From a virus: 33,478 nt of DNA. A program made the translations under genes and the position numbers. The stretch is taken from positions 1 through 33,478 of IMG/VR virus record IMGVR_UViG_3300042564_001192. One strand, 5' to 3'. The notes below the pieces were generated by a model, which worked only from the letters and a program-made list of their open reading frames with translations, was not told the origin of the DNA and searched no databases. Shown piece after piece: positions 20,398 through 27,275 of this stretch (position 1 is the first letter of the stretch; the number at the start of each line of letters is the position of its first letter).

Positions 20398-20777
20398 TTA
20401 CTTAACTCCAAAAGTTTTAACGATTTAGCATAAACCCAAGGATTTCGGTGTGGTAAGTGTGCTCCAGTAGCACCATCCCAATCCCGAAACTCCCAGTCGA
20501 AGAAATCTATTTTCATACATTCCGGATGCTTTGTTTGCAACTCTTGTAATTCATCGGCCCATCTTTGCCATGTATGATCAGATACTATATTATCATTCAT
20601 CTCATAGTAGATACATGAATGTACTAACATTTGTGCCCTACGTTGTCTAATTTTTTCAACTAGATCAATAGGGCATACGCTGTTAGTCGTTTCCGGCGAG
20701 TAGCCAGTCGTTTGAAATCGCCTTGAAGGAACCGGCTTTGCTTTTAAAGACGAGACCTTCTCGTTTTGTATTGGCAT
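20394..20777 (-). CDS. Phage protein resembling NAD+-dependent DNA ligase domain Ia
   Basis: The core LVEKIRQRRAQMLVHSCIYY (39-58), followed by ND-x-IVSD, W..WADEL and ELQTKHPE, follows the LigA Ia pattern (helix, YY...D...SD...Y..L..EL..L...HPE). That domain binds the nicotinamide mononucleotide half of NAD+ in bacterial LigA. No nucleotidyltransferase domain follows. The ATG at 20777 lies 95 bases inside the RNA-ligase gene; the alternative ATG at 20633 has AGGG before it but would lose the first conserved helix. Downstream homologous segment DWDGATGAHLP is typical of the phage version. Function unknown. Confidence 0.68.
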   Translation of the reverse strand: MPIQNEKVSSLKAKPVPSRRFQTTGYSPETTNSVCPIDLVEKIRQRRAQMLVHSCIYYEMNDNIVSDHTWQRWADELQELQTKHPECMKIDFFDWEFRDWDGATGAHLPHRNPWVYAKSLKLLELSK

Positions 20778-21720
20778 TTAATACAGACTCTCCATTTGCT
20801 TCCTCAAGCATTTGTTCCATTGTTTTACCAAGGAGTGACTCTGCAAGAGAGATTAAAGGTACATGAGTTAGTTCGTTGTCCTTACAGAATTGTCGGCGGT
20901 CCTTTGGAGACAAGTAGCATTGGTTATCAATATCCCAAATTTTGTAAATAAAATAAGCAGATTGTCCATTGTTTAGTCTGTAAGGGTTTCCTTGAATGCC
21001 TGAACTAATCAACTCACCTTGAAGTGCTAAGTTACGATTACTATTTCGAAGTTTATTCTCTAACTCGTAGCTGTTTGCAGCAGAGACAAAGGCATTATCT
21101 GTATCCTCAAGTTTCAACTCTAGGTTACGAGAACAAACACCAAACTCTCCATTATTAATATAGACAGTCATAGATGAACCATCAAGCTTCTCTGTTACTT
21201 CCCATACAAGATCTGGGTCATGAGCCCACTCTTGCAGTTCCCTTGACAAGTTCTGGATACGCTCTTCGTTAGTTTTTGGGATAAACGAAGGAAAGTTACC
21301 CTTACACATACCAGCAAGCTGTGCATTAAAGGGTGGTTCCCATTTCTGGATACCAAAATGATCAGTTACATCTAGCCCTGCTTCAATTAAAATTCCTGCA
21401 CCTTTCTTTGTATCTTCCGGAATAGGTAACAACAAACCCTGACTCAGCTGTTTACGTAAACGAGCTGTACGAAGGCGTTCACCCTTTACTCCATTGTACT
21501 CGTGTGGTTCTTTACCTTTACTAAGAAAGCTTGCCAACTCTGTTGGAATCCAAGAATCGATTTCAAAATACACTGCCAAGTCGCCAACATTAAATTCACC
21601 TTTCTTTACTACTACTTTCCAACCACCTACGGTTGCTACTTCAATTTGATCTGCACCATCAATAGGATTAATCGCATCGATTGTACGGATTGTTGCTAGT
21701 TTACGATCGTTTTCTTGCAT
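20683..21720 (-). CDS. RNA ligase, DraRnl (Rnl5)-type
   Basis: ATP-dependent ligase sealing nicked RNA or 3'-OH RNA ends in duplexes. The N-terminal OB-like domain (about 5-60, ATIRTIDAINPIDGADQIEV to VYFEIDSWIP) precedes the catalytic module, the domain order unique to Deinococcus Rnl relatives. Motif I is TEKLDGSSM with Lys178, motif III LQGEL (233-237), motif IV REGLVFKS (320-327) and motif V SFKAISN (331-337). Length 345 matches DraRnl (342). It belongs to a different RNA-ligase family from the Rnl1-type enzyme at 6934-7818. Good AAAAGGA ribosome-binding site. Confidence 0.9.
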   Translation of the reverse strand: MQENDRKLATIRTIDAINPIDGADQIEVATVGGWKVVVKKGEFNVGDLAVYFEIDSWIPTELASFLSKGKEPHEYNGVKGERLRTARLRKQLSQGLLLPIPEDTKKGAGILIEAGLDVTDHFGIQKWEPPFNAQLAGMCKGNFPSFIPKTNEERIQNLSRELQEWAHDPDLVWEVTEKLDGSSMTVYINNGEFGVCSRNLELKLEDTDNAFVSAANSYELENKLRNSNRNLALQGELISSGIQGNPYRLNNGQSAYFIYKIWDIDNQCYLSPKDRRQFCKDNELTHVPLISLAESLLGKTMEQMLEEANGESVLNANTKREGLVFKSKAGSFKAISNDWLLAGND

Positions 21721-21738
21721 TTTTAAAAGTCCTTTTAT

Positions 21739-22017
21739 TTAATCTTCCAAATCATCAAAATTACCTACCCAGTGAACTTTTCGAATATTTACCTTATCCT
21801 TGCAATAAGGCATTAATTTATAGTATACGTCATCAGTTATTTCTCGTAGTGGACTGGTTCGTGACATACGAGTTGAATCTACAGGTAGATTACCAGAGAT
21901 ATTGGCGCACAAAGAATGAAACCAGTCTAGTTGTTCTTGTGTTAGCTTTAAACACAATTCATAGGTTGCTGGAACAACAATTGTACGTTCTGGAGTGTGA
22001 TTTATTTCAATAGACAT
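21739..22017 (-). CDS. Hypothetical protein (92 aa)
   Basis: MSIEINHTPERTIVVPATYE..., with a central LTQEQLDWFHSLCANISGN and an acidic end FDDLED. Overlaps the nucleotidyltransferase gene by 16 bases and lies just before the DraRnl-type ligase. No domain recognised. Confidence 0.7.
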   Translation of the reverse strand: MSIEINHTPERTIVVPATYELCLKLTQEQLDWFHSLCANISGNLPVDSTRMSRTSPLREITDDVYYKLMPYCKDKVNIRKVHWVGNFDDLED

Positions 22018-22886
22018 TTTTTGTATGCTTCTTCAATTTTGGTTGTTGTTGCAGAAAGAGGAAAAAGTGTTGAGACCTTGTAGTAATTTTCCCAAGCATA
22101 CTCCCGAAACCAACCAGAGGTAATGCTTGTACAAACCTTCTCAAGTGCCTTCAAGAATGCTTGATGAGGTGTAAGTGTACCGGGAAAAGGCAATAGACTA
22201 CGCTCGATAGCAAGCACGGCAGACTCTTCCCATACAGCGGATAACCTTTCCTGATCACTGAGTTCACAAAAGAATTTATCTTTAGAACTAAAGACTTCCT
22301 CGCCAGCTACGGCAATCTTTTGATAGATTGGTTTATCCCATATCTTGACGTACTCATGTATAAGGTCATGATCAACTATATAATTAACTCCGTCTGCTGA
22401 GAAAAATTCATTCTTTCTTACATTAAGCTTAGGGTGTGCATATGTGTAAGTTTCCTCTTCACGTTGTTTAAGGATATCAATCAACTCGAGATCTTGTAGC
22501 TTAACACCTGCCTTACGAAAAGACCAGATATCAGCCATTGTCTTTAAGAAATGTGGAGAGTTCCTAAGATAACGATGAGACAATTTCATCATCAGTAGAA
22601 CTTCCATTGGTGCATTGTAAGTCTTCTTATCAATACAATAATTTAAAATACGCTCTGCACTAGTACCAGCCCAAGCAATCTCAGCCTCTGAGGGAACTTG
22701 ATGCTTGTACTTAGCAATTAGCTTAGAACCATCTTTATTAGGAACACAAGAAATAAGTGTACCTTTAGCTTTGATCATTTCTTGCGCAGTATCAAAGTCT
22801 GCAATAAAATCGTAGTCACTTCTGGGTCTAGTAATTACGTTTGCAGGAGCAGCGTGTGAACCAACACTTACAAATTTTTGTGTCAT
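22002..22886 (-). CDS. Nucleotidyltransferase-fold protein (294 aa)
   Basis: Start set at ATG 22886, one base after the upstream stop; the frame is open beyond but overlaps that gene. The N-terminus has GSHA (9-12) and RPRSDYDFIADF (20-31): a GS motif followed by SDYD, the metal-binding Asp pair of pol-beta-like nucleotidyltransferases of the type found in many T4-like and cyanophages. The rest (about 60-294) is helical with YNAPMEVLLMMKLSHRYL and HPKLNVRKNEFF segments. It could add nucleotides to RNA ends or modify proteins or nucleotides. Position before the DraRnl-type ligase suggests RNA metabolism (inference). Confidence 0.78.
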   Translation of the reverse strand: MTQKFVSVGSHAAPANVITRPRSDYDFIADFDTAQEMIKAKGTLISCVPNKDGSKLIAKYKHQVPSEAEIAWAGTSAERILNYCIDKKTYNAPMEVLLMMKLSHRYLRNSPHFLKTMADIWSFRKAGVKLQDLELIDILKQREEETYTYAHPKLNVRKNEFFSADGVNYIVDHDLIHEYVKIWDKPIYQKIAVAGEEVFSSKDKFFCELSDQERLSAVWEESAVLAIERSLLPFPGTLTPHQAFLKALEKVCTSITSGWFREYAWENYYKVSTLFPLSATTTKIEEAYKKCLLK

Positions 22887-22887
22887 A

Positions 22888-23178
22888 TCAAGAATACAAG
22901 TCAGACTCTTCCCAAACAGAACTATCACTCCAGCTATCAGTAATACTTCTGTAGCCTGTACTATCAACTGAAACCTGCCAATTGTCTAATTGGTAGTTAA
23001 ACAGTATACCGTGTACTTTACAAAGATCAGTAGCTTCGATAAAGAGGCTATTAATCTCAGTATTGATTATACCAAGTCGCTGCATAGCTTTCCGCTTTGG
23101 CGCTTGTCGTTCTACGTTACGTCGAACTAATTCTTCTTGTAGCTCTTGATCAGTTAATTTTGTTAAGTCATTTTTCAT
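22888..23178 (-). CDS. Hypothetical protein (96 aa)
   Basis: MKNDLTKLTDQELQEELVRR with a basic RQAPKRKAMQRLG stretch, then an acidic, Ser-rich C-terminus. The LTDQELQEELVRR helix is typical of many small phage proteins. Unknown role. Confidence 0.7.
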   Translation of the reverse strand: MKNDLTKLTDQELQEELVRRNVERQAPKRKAMQRLGIINTEINSLFIEATDLCKVHGILFNYQLDNWQVSVDSTGYRSITDSWSDSSVWEESDLYS

Positions 23179-23188
23179 GTTAAACTCT

Positions 23189-23389
23189 TTAATAATTTAA
23201 ACCAATAAAATTACGTTTATCATCTATGCTTGAATCAGGAAAATCGTATACAAGATTGATTTTATCCCAAGCTGCCATTTTACTACGTCTAAAATCATAA
23301 TCATCCACGGCTACTTCAAAACCCTTGATGTTGTTGATTCGTAGTAGATCTTGGTTCAGAATTGATACAATTTTTTCGATTTGTTTCAT
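23189..23389 (-). CDS. Hypothetical protein (66 aa)
   Basis: MKQIEKIVSILNQDLLRINN then KGFEVAVDDYDF and DKINLVYDF. Shares the outline 'helix, KGF, beta strands' with the gene before it (23316-23630), so the two may be distant tandem paralogues. ATG 23389 lies within the end of that gene (74-base overlap) and has only a weak ribosome-binding site. Confidence 0.62.
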   Translation of the reverse strand: MKQIEKIVSILNQDLLRINNIKGFEVAVDDYDFRRSKMAAWDKINLVYDFPDSSIDDKRNFIGLNY

Positions 23390-23630
23390 GTGTGTTTTTA
23401 ATTAAGTTGTCCAATGCATTTGAGAGAGTATCCGACTTTACTTGATATCCACTTCGAGTAAGTTGTGGTTCTACTTTTAACTTAAAAATCCGATAGTAAG
23501 TATTGCTTAAACAACTATCCAAATAATCTATCGGCTCAGATAATGTAAAACCTTTAGTACCATTTAATGTTTTAGTTACAATAGGAACAAATTTATTTAA
23601 TTCAATTTCAATTTTACTGATTCTTGGCAT
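23316..23630 (-). CDS. Hypothetical protein (104 aa)
   Basis: MPRISKIEIELNKFVPIVTK followed by GTKGFTLSEP and YYRIFKLKVEP. The last 25 or so residues are polar, low-complexity and overprint the start of the next gene in another frame. Overlaps the upstream stop by 17 bases. Unknown. Confidence 0.62.
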   Translation of the reverse strand: MPRISKIEIELNKFVPIVTKTLNGTKGFTLSEPIDYLDSCLSNTYYRIFKLKVEPQLTRSGYQVKSDTLSNALDNLIKNTHETNRKNCINSEPRSTTNQQHQGF

Positions 23631-23814
23631 TAGGATCCTTCTTACAAAGTAAGCAAACAGTGCTAGGTTTTTTAATTTGATTCAATTTATTTAACAAGTG
23701 TTTTCCAAGTAAATTAACACCTCGTTGATAGGACTTATCCTTATTAGTGTGCTCGGCAGCTTCCACTGCTAAACGTCGAAGATCTTCAAACTGATCGATA
23801 GTTACTGTTATCAT
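23614..23814 (-). CDS. Hypothetical protein with CxxC (66 aa)
   Basis: MITVTIDQFEDLRRLAVEAA..., helical and Lys-rich, with CLLCKKDPNAK near the C-terminus. Overlaps the phosphoesterase stop with ATGA. A single CxxC is not enough to claim a zinc site. Confidence 0.68.
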   Translation of the reverse strand: MITVTIDQFEDLRRLAVEAAEHTNKDKSYQRGVNLLGKHLLNKLNQIKKPSTVCLLCKKDPNAKNQ

Positions 23815-24362
23815 TCTGCTCCTATGCCATGTGCAAAGATTTTTCTATCTAAGGCTAATGAGATTATGTCATCAAGCTTAGACACTACTTTTCCTGTTGC
23901 GTCTAGACCAACATCAAATGCTCGAAATTGTTCAAGACCAGAAGGATTACCATGTAAATGGCCATGTAACAAAATACTGCCACGATGACAATTGTTCCAC
24001 TCAATAATAGGAAAATGAAACATAACCACTTTAAACCCCTCATAATTAAGTTCATAGTAGTCATAGATATTCTCAAAGAATTGGCAGAAGTCAGGCTGTT
24101 TAACTAGTTTTGCATCATGGTTACCTTTAATTAAAACCTTACGACCGTTTAATCGGCATAAAATAGCAGCAGCCTGTTGGGCATTCGAGAATGCAACATC
24201 ACCTAGAATATAAACAGTATCGTTTGGGTGAACATTCGTGTTCCATTCTAACTGAATAGACTCATTCATTTCACTTACATCTGAGTATGGTCGAGTCTTT
24301 GCAGAATACTTCAGAATATTTTTATGATAAAAGTGTAAGTCACTTGTAACCCAAACGGTCAT
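23811..24362 (-). CDS. Calcineurin-like metallophosphoesterase
   Basis: The 183-residue protein carries all five metallophosphoesterase blocks: SDLHFYHKN (7-15), ILGDVAF (52-58), LIKGNHD (77-83), MFHFPIIEW (about 114-122) and LLHGHLHGNP (about 131-140). Length and motifs match the short phage/bacterial group annotated as phosphoesterases acting on nucleotides or nucleic-acid ends. As the phage kinase lacks the 3'-phosphatase domain, this enzyme could supply a phosphatase or cyclic-phosphodiesterase step in RNA repair, but that is speculative. Confidence 0.88.
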   Translation of the reverse strand: MTVWVTSDLHFYHKNILKYSAKTRPYSDVSEMNESIQLEWNTNVHPNDTVYILGDVAFSNAQQAAAILCRLNGRKVLIKGNHDAKLVKQPDFCQFFENIYDYYELNYEGFKVVMFHFPIIEWNNCHRGSILLHGHLHGNPSGLEQFRAFDVGLDATGKVVSKLDDIISLALDRKIFAHGIGAE

Positions 24363-24525
24363 ATACGTCCTGTATTAGTACTGAAATTTCAAGTTTAAGA
24401 AAGTCAAGATCTTTTAAGATACTAGAATAAGAGCCTTCACTTTGTTTAATACCTTCAACTTCTTTTTGAAGATCTTTTAAGCGGTCAGTTAACCACCAGT
24501 CTTTAATATCATGCTCATTAATCAT
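24340..24525 (-). CDS. Hypothetical coiled-coil protein (61 aa)
   Basis: MINEHDIKDWWLTDRLKDLQ then a Leu/Ile heptad helix (KEVEGIKQ..., LDFLKLEISVLIQDV). Probably a small dimeric coiled coil. Overlaps the phosphoesterase start by 23 bases and the upstream stop by ATGA. Confidence 0.68.
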   Translation of the reverse strand: MINEHDIKDWWLTDRLKDLQKEVEGIKQSEGSYSSILKDLDFLKLEISVLIQDVYDRLGYK

Positions 24526-24806
24526 AGTAAGGTGTTAACTCCTGTATTACCAAAAGTAACTATACATGTTATCTCTGGTCTGTTTGTTGGTGAAAACATT
24601 ATCAGTATACTCTTATCTCTTTTAACAATAAACCAAGTATTACCTTGAGCATCGTTAAATGAAGTTAAGCTAGAAAACACACCTAATTGACTAGATATTA
24701 CATCCGTTGGAGCACAGAGTACTTTCATAGTACCCTCAACTGTAGTTTGAGCTTGAGCGTTTAAGGCTAACCCTAAACAAATCGAAGCTATAAATTTTTT
24801 AATCAT
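24522..24806 (-). CDS. Small exported protein with signal peptide (94 aa)
   Basis: Start set at ATG 24806: MIKKFIASICLGLALNAQAQ is a classic Sec signal peptide with cleavage expected after AQA (about residue 18). The mature part (about 76 residues) is predicted beta-rich with two Cys (MKVLCAP and ITCIVTFG) that could form a disulfide in the periplasm. No family recognised. Its ATG lies 9 bases downstream of a strong hairpin, with no clean ribosome-binding site outside that hairpin, so translation or transcription is probably regulated. A periplasmic role such as superinfection exclusion is only a guess. Confidence 0.75.
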   Translation of the reverse strand: MIKKFIASICLGLALNAQAQTTVEGTMKVLCAPTDVISSQLGVFSSLTSFNDAQGNTWFIVKRDKSILIMFSPTNRPEITCIVTFGNTGVNTLL

Positions 24807-24814
24807 AATAAAAT

Positions 24815-24840
24815 AGCCCCAACTATTTCTAGTCAGGGCT
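24815..24840 (-). terminator. Intrinsic-terminator-like hairpin with GAAA loop, in the leader of the exported-protein gene
   Basis: The minus-strand RNA folds into an unbroken 11-bp stem closed by a GAAA tetraloop, including two G-U pairs that are A-C mismatches on the other strand. ATTTTATT follows. It lies 7 bases after the 52-residue gene's stop and 9 bases before the next ATG, so it can act as a terminator, an attenuator or a translation-blocking hairpin. Confidence 0.7.
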
Positions 24841-24846
24841 TTAAGG

Positions 24847-25005
24847 TTAAATATTAAAGTTATTTTTAGTAGCAAGCATTGCATTACTCTCTGCTAAATC
24901 AGTATCCATTCCACCTTCAAACTCAAAGATTGCTGCTCTATCTTCAAAGAAGTCAAGCTGATCATCATTTAAGCTTAAAATAAAATCGGCAATTTCTTTA
25001 GTCAT
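24847..25005 (-). CDS. Hypothetical acidic protein (52 aa)
   Basis: MTKEIADFILSLNDDQLDFF, acidic and Phe-rich, ending LATKNNFNI. TAATG overlap with the ClpP gene stop. Followed directly by the hairpin at 24815-24840, so it is the last gene of that transcription segment. Unknown. Confidence 0.68.
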   Translation of the reverse strand: MTKEIADFILSLNDDQLDFFEDRAAIFEFEGGMDTDLAESNAMLATKNNFNI

Positions 25006-25646
25006 TATTGATAAGTCTTTACTACTTCGTCACAGATACCATGAAGAACTGCTTCTTCAGGAGTTAAATAAACATCAGAGGATTGTAACAAATGCTTACG
25101 GATGTAGGCATCAGTTTTCTTTGTACACTTACGGTAGTGCAGTAGCATACGAGCACTATCTAGAGTAACCTCCTTAGCCGCTGCAACGATCTCATGCTCT
25201 TTACCACCAAAACCTCGTGAGTATTGGTGAGACATAATAGCTGTAGTTTCAGTTACAAATCGGTTACCCTTGTCACCAGCCATAAGGATCATAACACCTG
25301 CTGAAGCGACTTCACCCAGACCAATTGTATGGACTGGAATAGGCGACTGCTTCATGATGTCAATCAAATGGTATGCTGAACTAGCCATACCACCGGGAGT
25401 ATTAACAAACAACGTAATGTGGTCAGGTTGATCATCGGGATGCATTAAATTGTATTCCATAATACCTTGGATAATAGGTTGTACGGAATCATCATCTACC
25501 TCACCCATCAACATAAGAACACCATTAAGCATCATGTTCTTACCAAAGAAATAAGGTCCACTTACTTCTTCGTGTTCAACTTCAACAGGCTTGGTATTCT
25601 GAAGCCGTGAGGATTTGTTTGCTTGGCATCCGAAGAGTTTGGTCAT
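25005..25646 (-). CDS. clpP: ClpP-family serine protease
   Basis: A 213-residue ClpP/crotonase-fold peptidase. The catalytic triad is visible: Ser115 in GEVASAGVMI (111-120), His140 in MSHQYSRG (138-145) and Asp191 in SSDVYLTPEEA (189-199). LFVNTPGGMASSAY (79-92) is the oxyanion-forming Gly-rich segment. Length is near cellular ClpP (about 207), with a divergent N-terminus instead of a processed propeptide. Some phages use ClpP-like proteases in head maturation, but those usually sit with capsid genes; this one lies beside ribonucleotide reductase genes, which points to a regulatory or host-directed role. AAGGA precedes ATG 25646. Confidence 0.88.
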   Translation of the reverse strand: MTKLFGCQANKSSRLQNTKPVEVEHEEVSGPYFFGKNMMLNGVLMLMGEVDDDSVQPIIQGIMEYNLMHPDDQPDHITLFVNTPGGMASSAYHLIDIMKQSPIPVHTIGLGEVASAGVMILMAGDKGNRFVTETTAIMSHQYSRGFGGKEHEIVAAAKEVTLDSARMLLHYRKCTKKTDAYIRKHLLQSSDVYLTPEEAVLHGICDEVVKTYQ

Positions 25647-25923
25647 TTTCTAGTTCCTTGTACATAATAAAGCAGTCTGAGGGTTCAATAAGGGATTGTG
25701 CATAAGACACAACACGCCATCGTCCCAACGAACCAGAGAGGTTAATAATTTTAGAGTTAGTTAAGTTTAACAAACTATAATCATCACTGGCCACAATCAA
25801 TTGATAATGGTTATCCCACAGCCATTGTAGTAGCCAGTAATTGTCTTTAGTCAGATTATCGATAATTACACGAGTAGTTTGTGCTTTAGGAAATAAGAGT
25901 TTAATCTTATCAGTCAGTTTCAT
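25582..25923 (-). CDS. Hypothetical protein (113 aa)
   Basis: Start at ATG 25923 (MKLTDKIKLLFPKAQTTRVI), 14 bases inside the upstream gene; the frame is open further up but lies within that gene. Middle NYWLLQWLWDNHYQLIVAS and GSLGRWRVVSYAQS suggest an alpha/beta fold. The last 21 codons overprint the start of clpP in another frame. Unknown function. Confidence 0.65.
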   Translation of the reverse strand: MKLTDKIKLLFPKAQTTRVIIDNLTKDNYWLLQWLWDNHYQLIVASDDYSLLNLTNSKIINLSGSLGRWRVVSYAQSLIEPSDCFIMYKELENDQTLRMPSKQILTASEYQAC

Positions 25924-26104
25924 CGTAGGTAAACTGGTCGTAGGTGATTCCAGAATAGGACTCATCACTGTCGTCCCATCCAACGGGGTTTCGATCTCGT
26001 TTGTAGGGTCGCTTTGGTCTATCTTTGTTCGAGTGTTTCTCGTCTTTGTAGTGCTTGTCTTCACGTTCTAATTCCTGCCAATTATGTTTCTGTTTTTTGC
26101 TCAC
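25910..26104 (-). CDS. Hypothetical charged, disordered protein (64 aa)
   Basis: Dense Lys/Asp/Glu/Arg composition from MSKKQKHNWQELEREDKHYK through RPKRPYKRDRNPVGWDDSDE to the end. Predicted disordered; basic half then acidic half. Overlaps both neighbours. Could be an RNA- or DNA-binding tail protein; no evidence beyond charge. Confidence 0.62.
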   Translation of the reverse strand: MSKKQKHNWQELEREDKHYKDEKHSNKDRPKRPYKRDRNPVGWDDSDESYSGITYDQFTYDETD

Positions 26105-26324
26105 GATTCACGCCTAGTTTATTAGCTTTCTTATCTAGGAAGTTATTCAATACTTCTTGTACTGCTGCTTGATCTACTTGGTCAGCATAGTGTACAATTA
26201 ATACACAAGCTAACTCATATTGATTAAGCATTTCTTTTGGATCAGTAATACCTAAGCGATCAAGTGTATGGCTAACACTTTGATCAACCATATTAGTCAG
26301 TTTAATTTTATCTGCTGGACTCAT
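26082..26324 (-). CDS. Hypothetical helical protein (80 aa)
   Basis: Start ATG 26324 overlaps the nrdB stop (TAATG). MSPADKIKLTNMVDQSVSHT..., helical, with CVLIVHYADQVDQAAVQEVL (about 40-59) and a basic tail. Unknown function; position after nrdB suggests co-expression with nucleotide metabolism. Confidence 0.7.
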   Translation of the reverse strand: MSPADKIKLTNMVDQSVSHTLDRLGITDPKEMLNQYELACVLIVHYADQVDQAAVQEVLNNFLDKKANKLGVNREQKTET

Positions 26325-27274
26325 TACCAATCCCAATCACCAGTCATACCATTAACACTGTACTCTGTAACTTTCTTCTCAAAAAAGTTGTCATGAGATA
26401 CGCCATTAAGAATCCAATCTAGCCAAGGTAAAGGGTTGTCTCGTTGGTTAAAGATAGTCTTTAAACCCAGTTGAAGAAGCCTTCGATCAGTTACAAAACG
26501 AATATACTTCTTGACTTCATCCTTAGTAATTCCGGGAATCTCAAAATTAGAAAAGGCAAGCTCAATAAACTGATCTTCTAATGCTACTGCATCCTTTGCC
26601 ATCTGATAAATTTTAGACTTTAATTCATCATTGACAATCCGTGGATGTTCAGCACAGAATTCACGGAATAGCCTAGCACCACCCTCTACGTGTAAAGTTT
26701 CATCCCGAATAGACCATTCGACAACTGTACCCATACCTTTCATTTTACCAAACCGTTGAAAGTTAAGTAACATAACGAAAGAAGCAAACAAGGCAACACC
26801 TTCATTTGCAACACCTTTAGCAAGTGTCAAAGCAATACCTGTCAGTGTACTTGGATCGTTAGACTGCATAAAGTCAATCTTGTCTGACATCTCTTTGTAC
26901 TCTAAGAACTTATGATACTCTTCGTCAGATAAACCTAAAGTATCGTTCAGTAGTGCATAAGCTCGTTGGTGTGTACCTTCACGGCCAGCAAAGGAACCAA
27001 GCATTACTCGGACTTCATTATTCTTAAACTTAGGGATTAAATAGTCATAGTAGTTTTGACCTACTTGAACATCGCCCTGTGTAAACAAACGAAGGATGTT
27101 AGTAATAAACTCTTTTTCATTAGGTGTTAATTTAAGTTTCCAGTCTGAGACATCCTCTGACAAATCGGCTTCATCTTCAGTCCAATGAATTTCTTCATGT
27201 TTCTTCGTTAACTCTACTGCCCAATCATGTAAGAATGGTTTATAGGTTTTATTAAATGTTGTTAAAGTTGACAT
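26324..27274 (-). CDS. nrdB: Ribonucleoside-diphosphate reductase, beta (radical) subunit
   Basis: Class Ia R2 subunit, holding the diiron-tyrosyl radical. Start at ATG 27274, one base after the nrdA stop; the frame is open upstream but overlaps nrdA. The 316-residue protein shows GDVQVGQNYYDYL (first Asp ligand region), REGTHQRAYALL with the E..H...Y spacing (Glu, His ligands and the radical Tyr), VANEGVALF and RDETLHVEGG (second Glu/His set). The C-terminus GMTGDWDW is the part expected to dock on NrdA. All key residues appear present, so an active enzyme is expected. Confidence 0.93.
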   Translation of the reverse strand: MSTLTTFNKTYKPFLHDWAVELTKKHEEIHWTEDEADLSEDVSDWKLKLTPNEKEFITNILRLFTQGDVQVGQNYYDYLIPKFKNNEVRVMLGSFAGREGTHQRAYALLNDTLGLSDEEYHKFLEYKEMSDKIDFMQSNDPSTLTGIALTLAKGVANEGVALFASFVMLLNFQRFGKMKGMGTVVEWSIRDETLHVEGGARLFREFCAEHPRIVNDELKSKIYQMAKDAVALEDQFIELAFSNFEIPGITKDEVKKYIRFVTDRRLLQLGLKTIFNQRDNPLPWLDWILNGVSHDNFFEKKVTEYSVNGMTGDWDW

Positions 27275-27275
27275 A

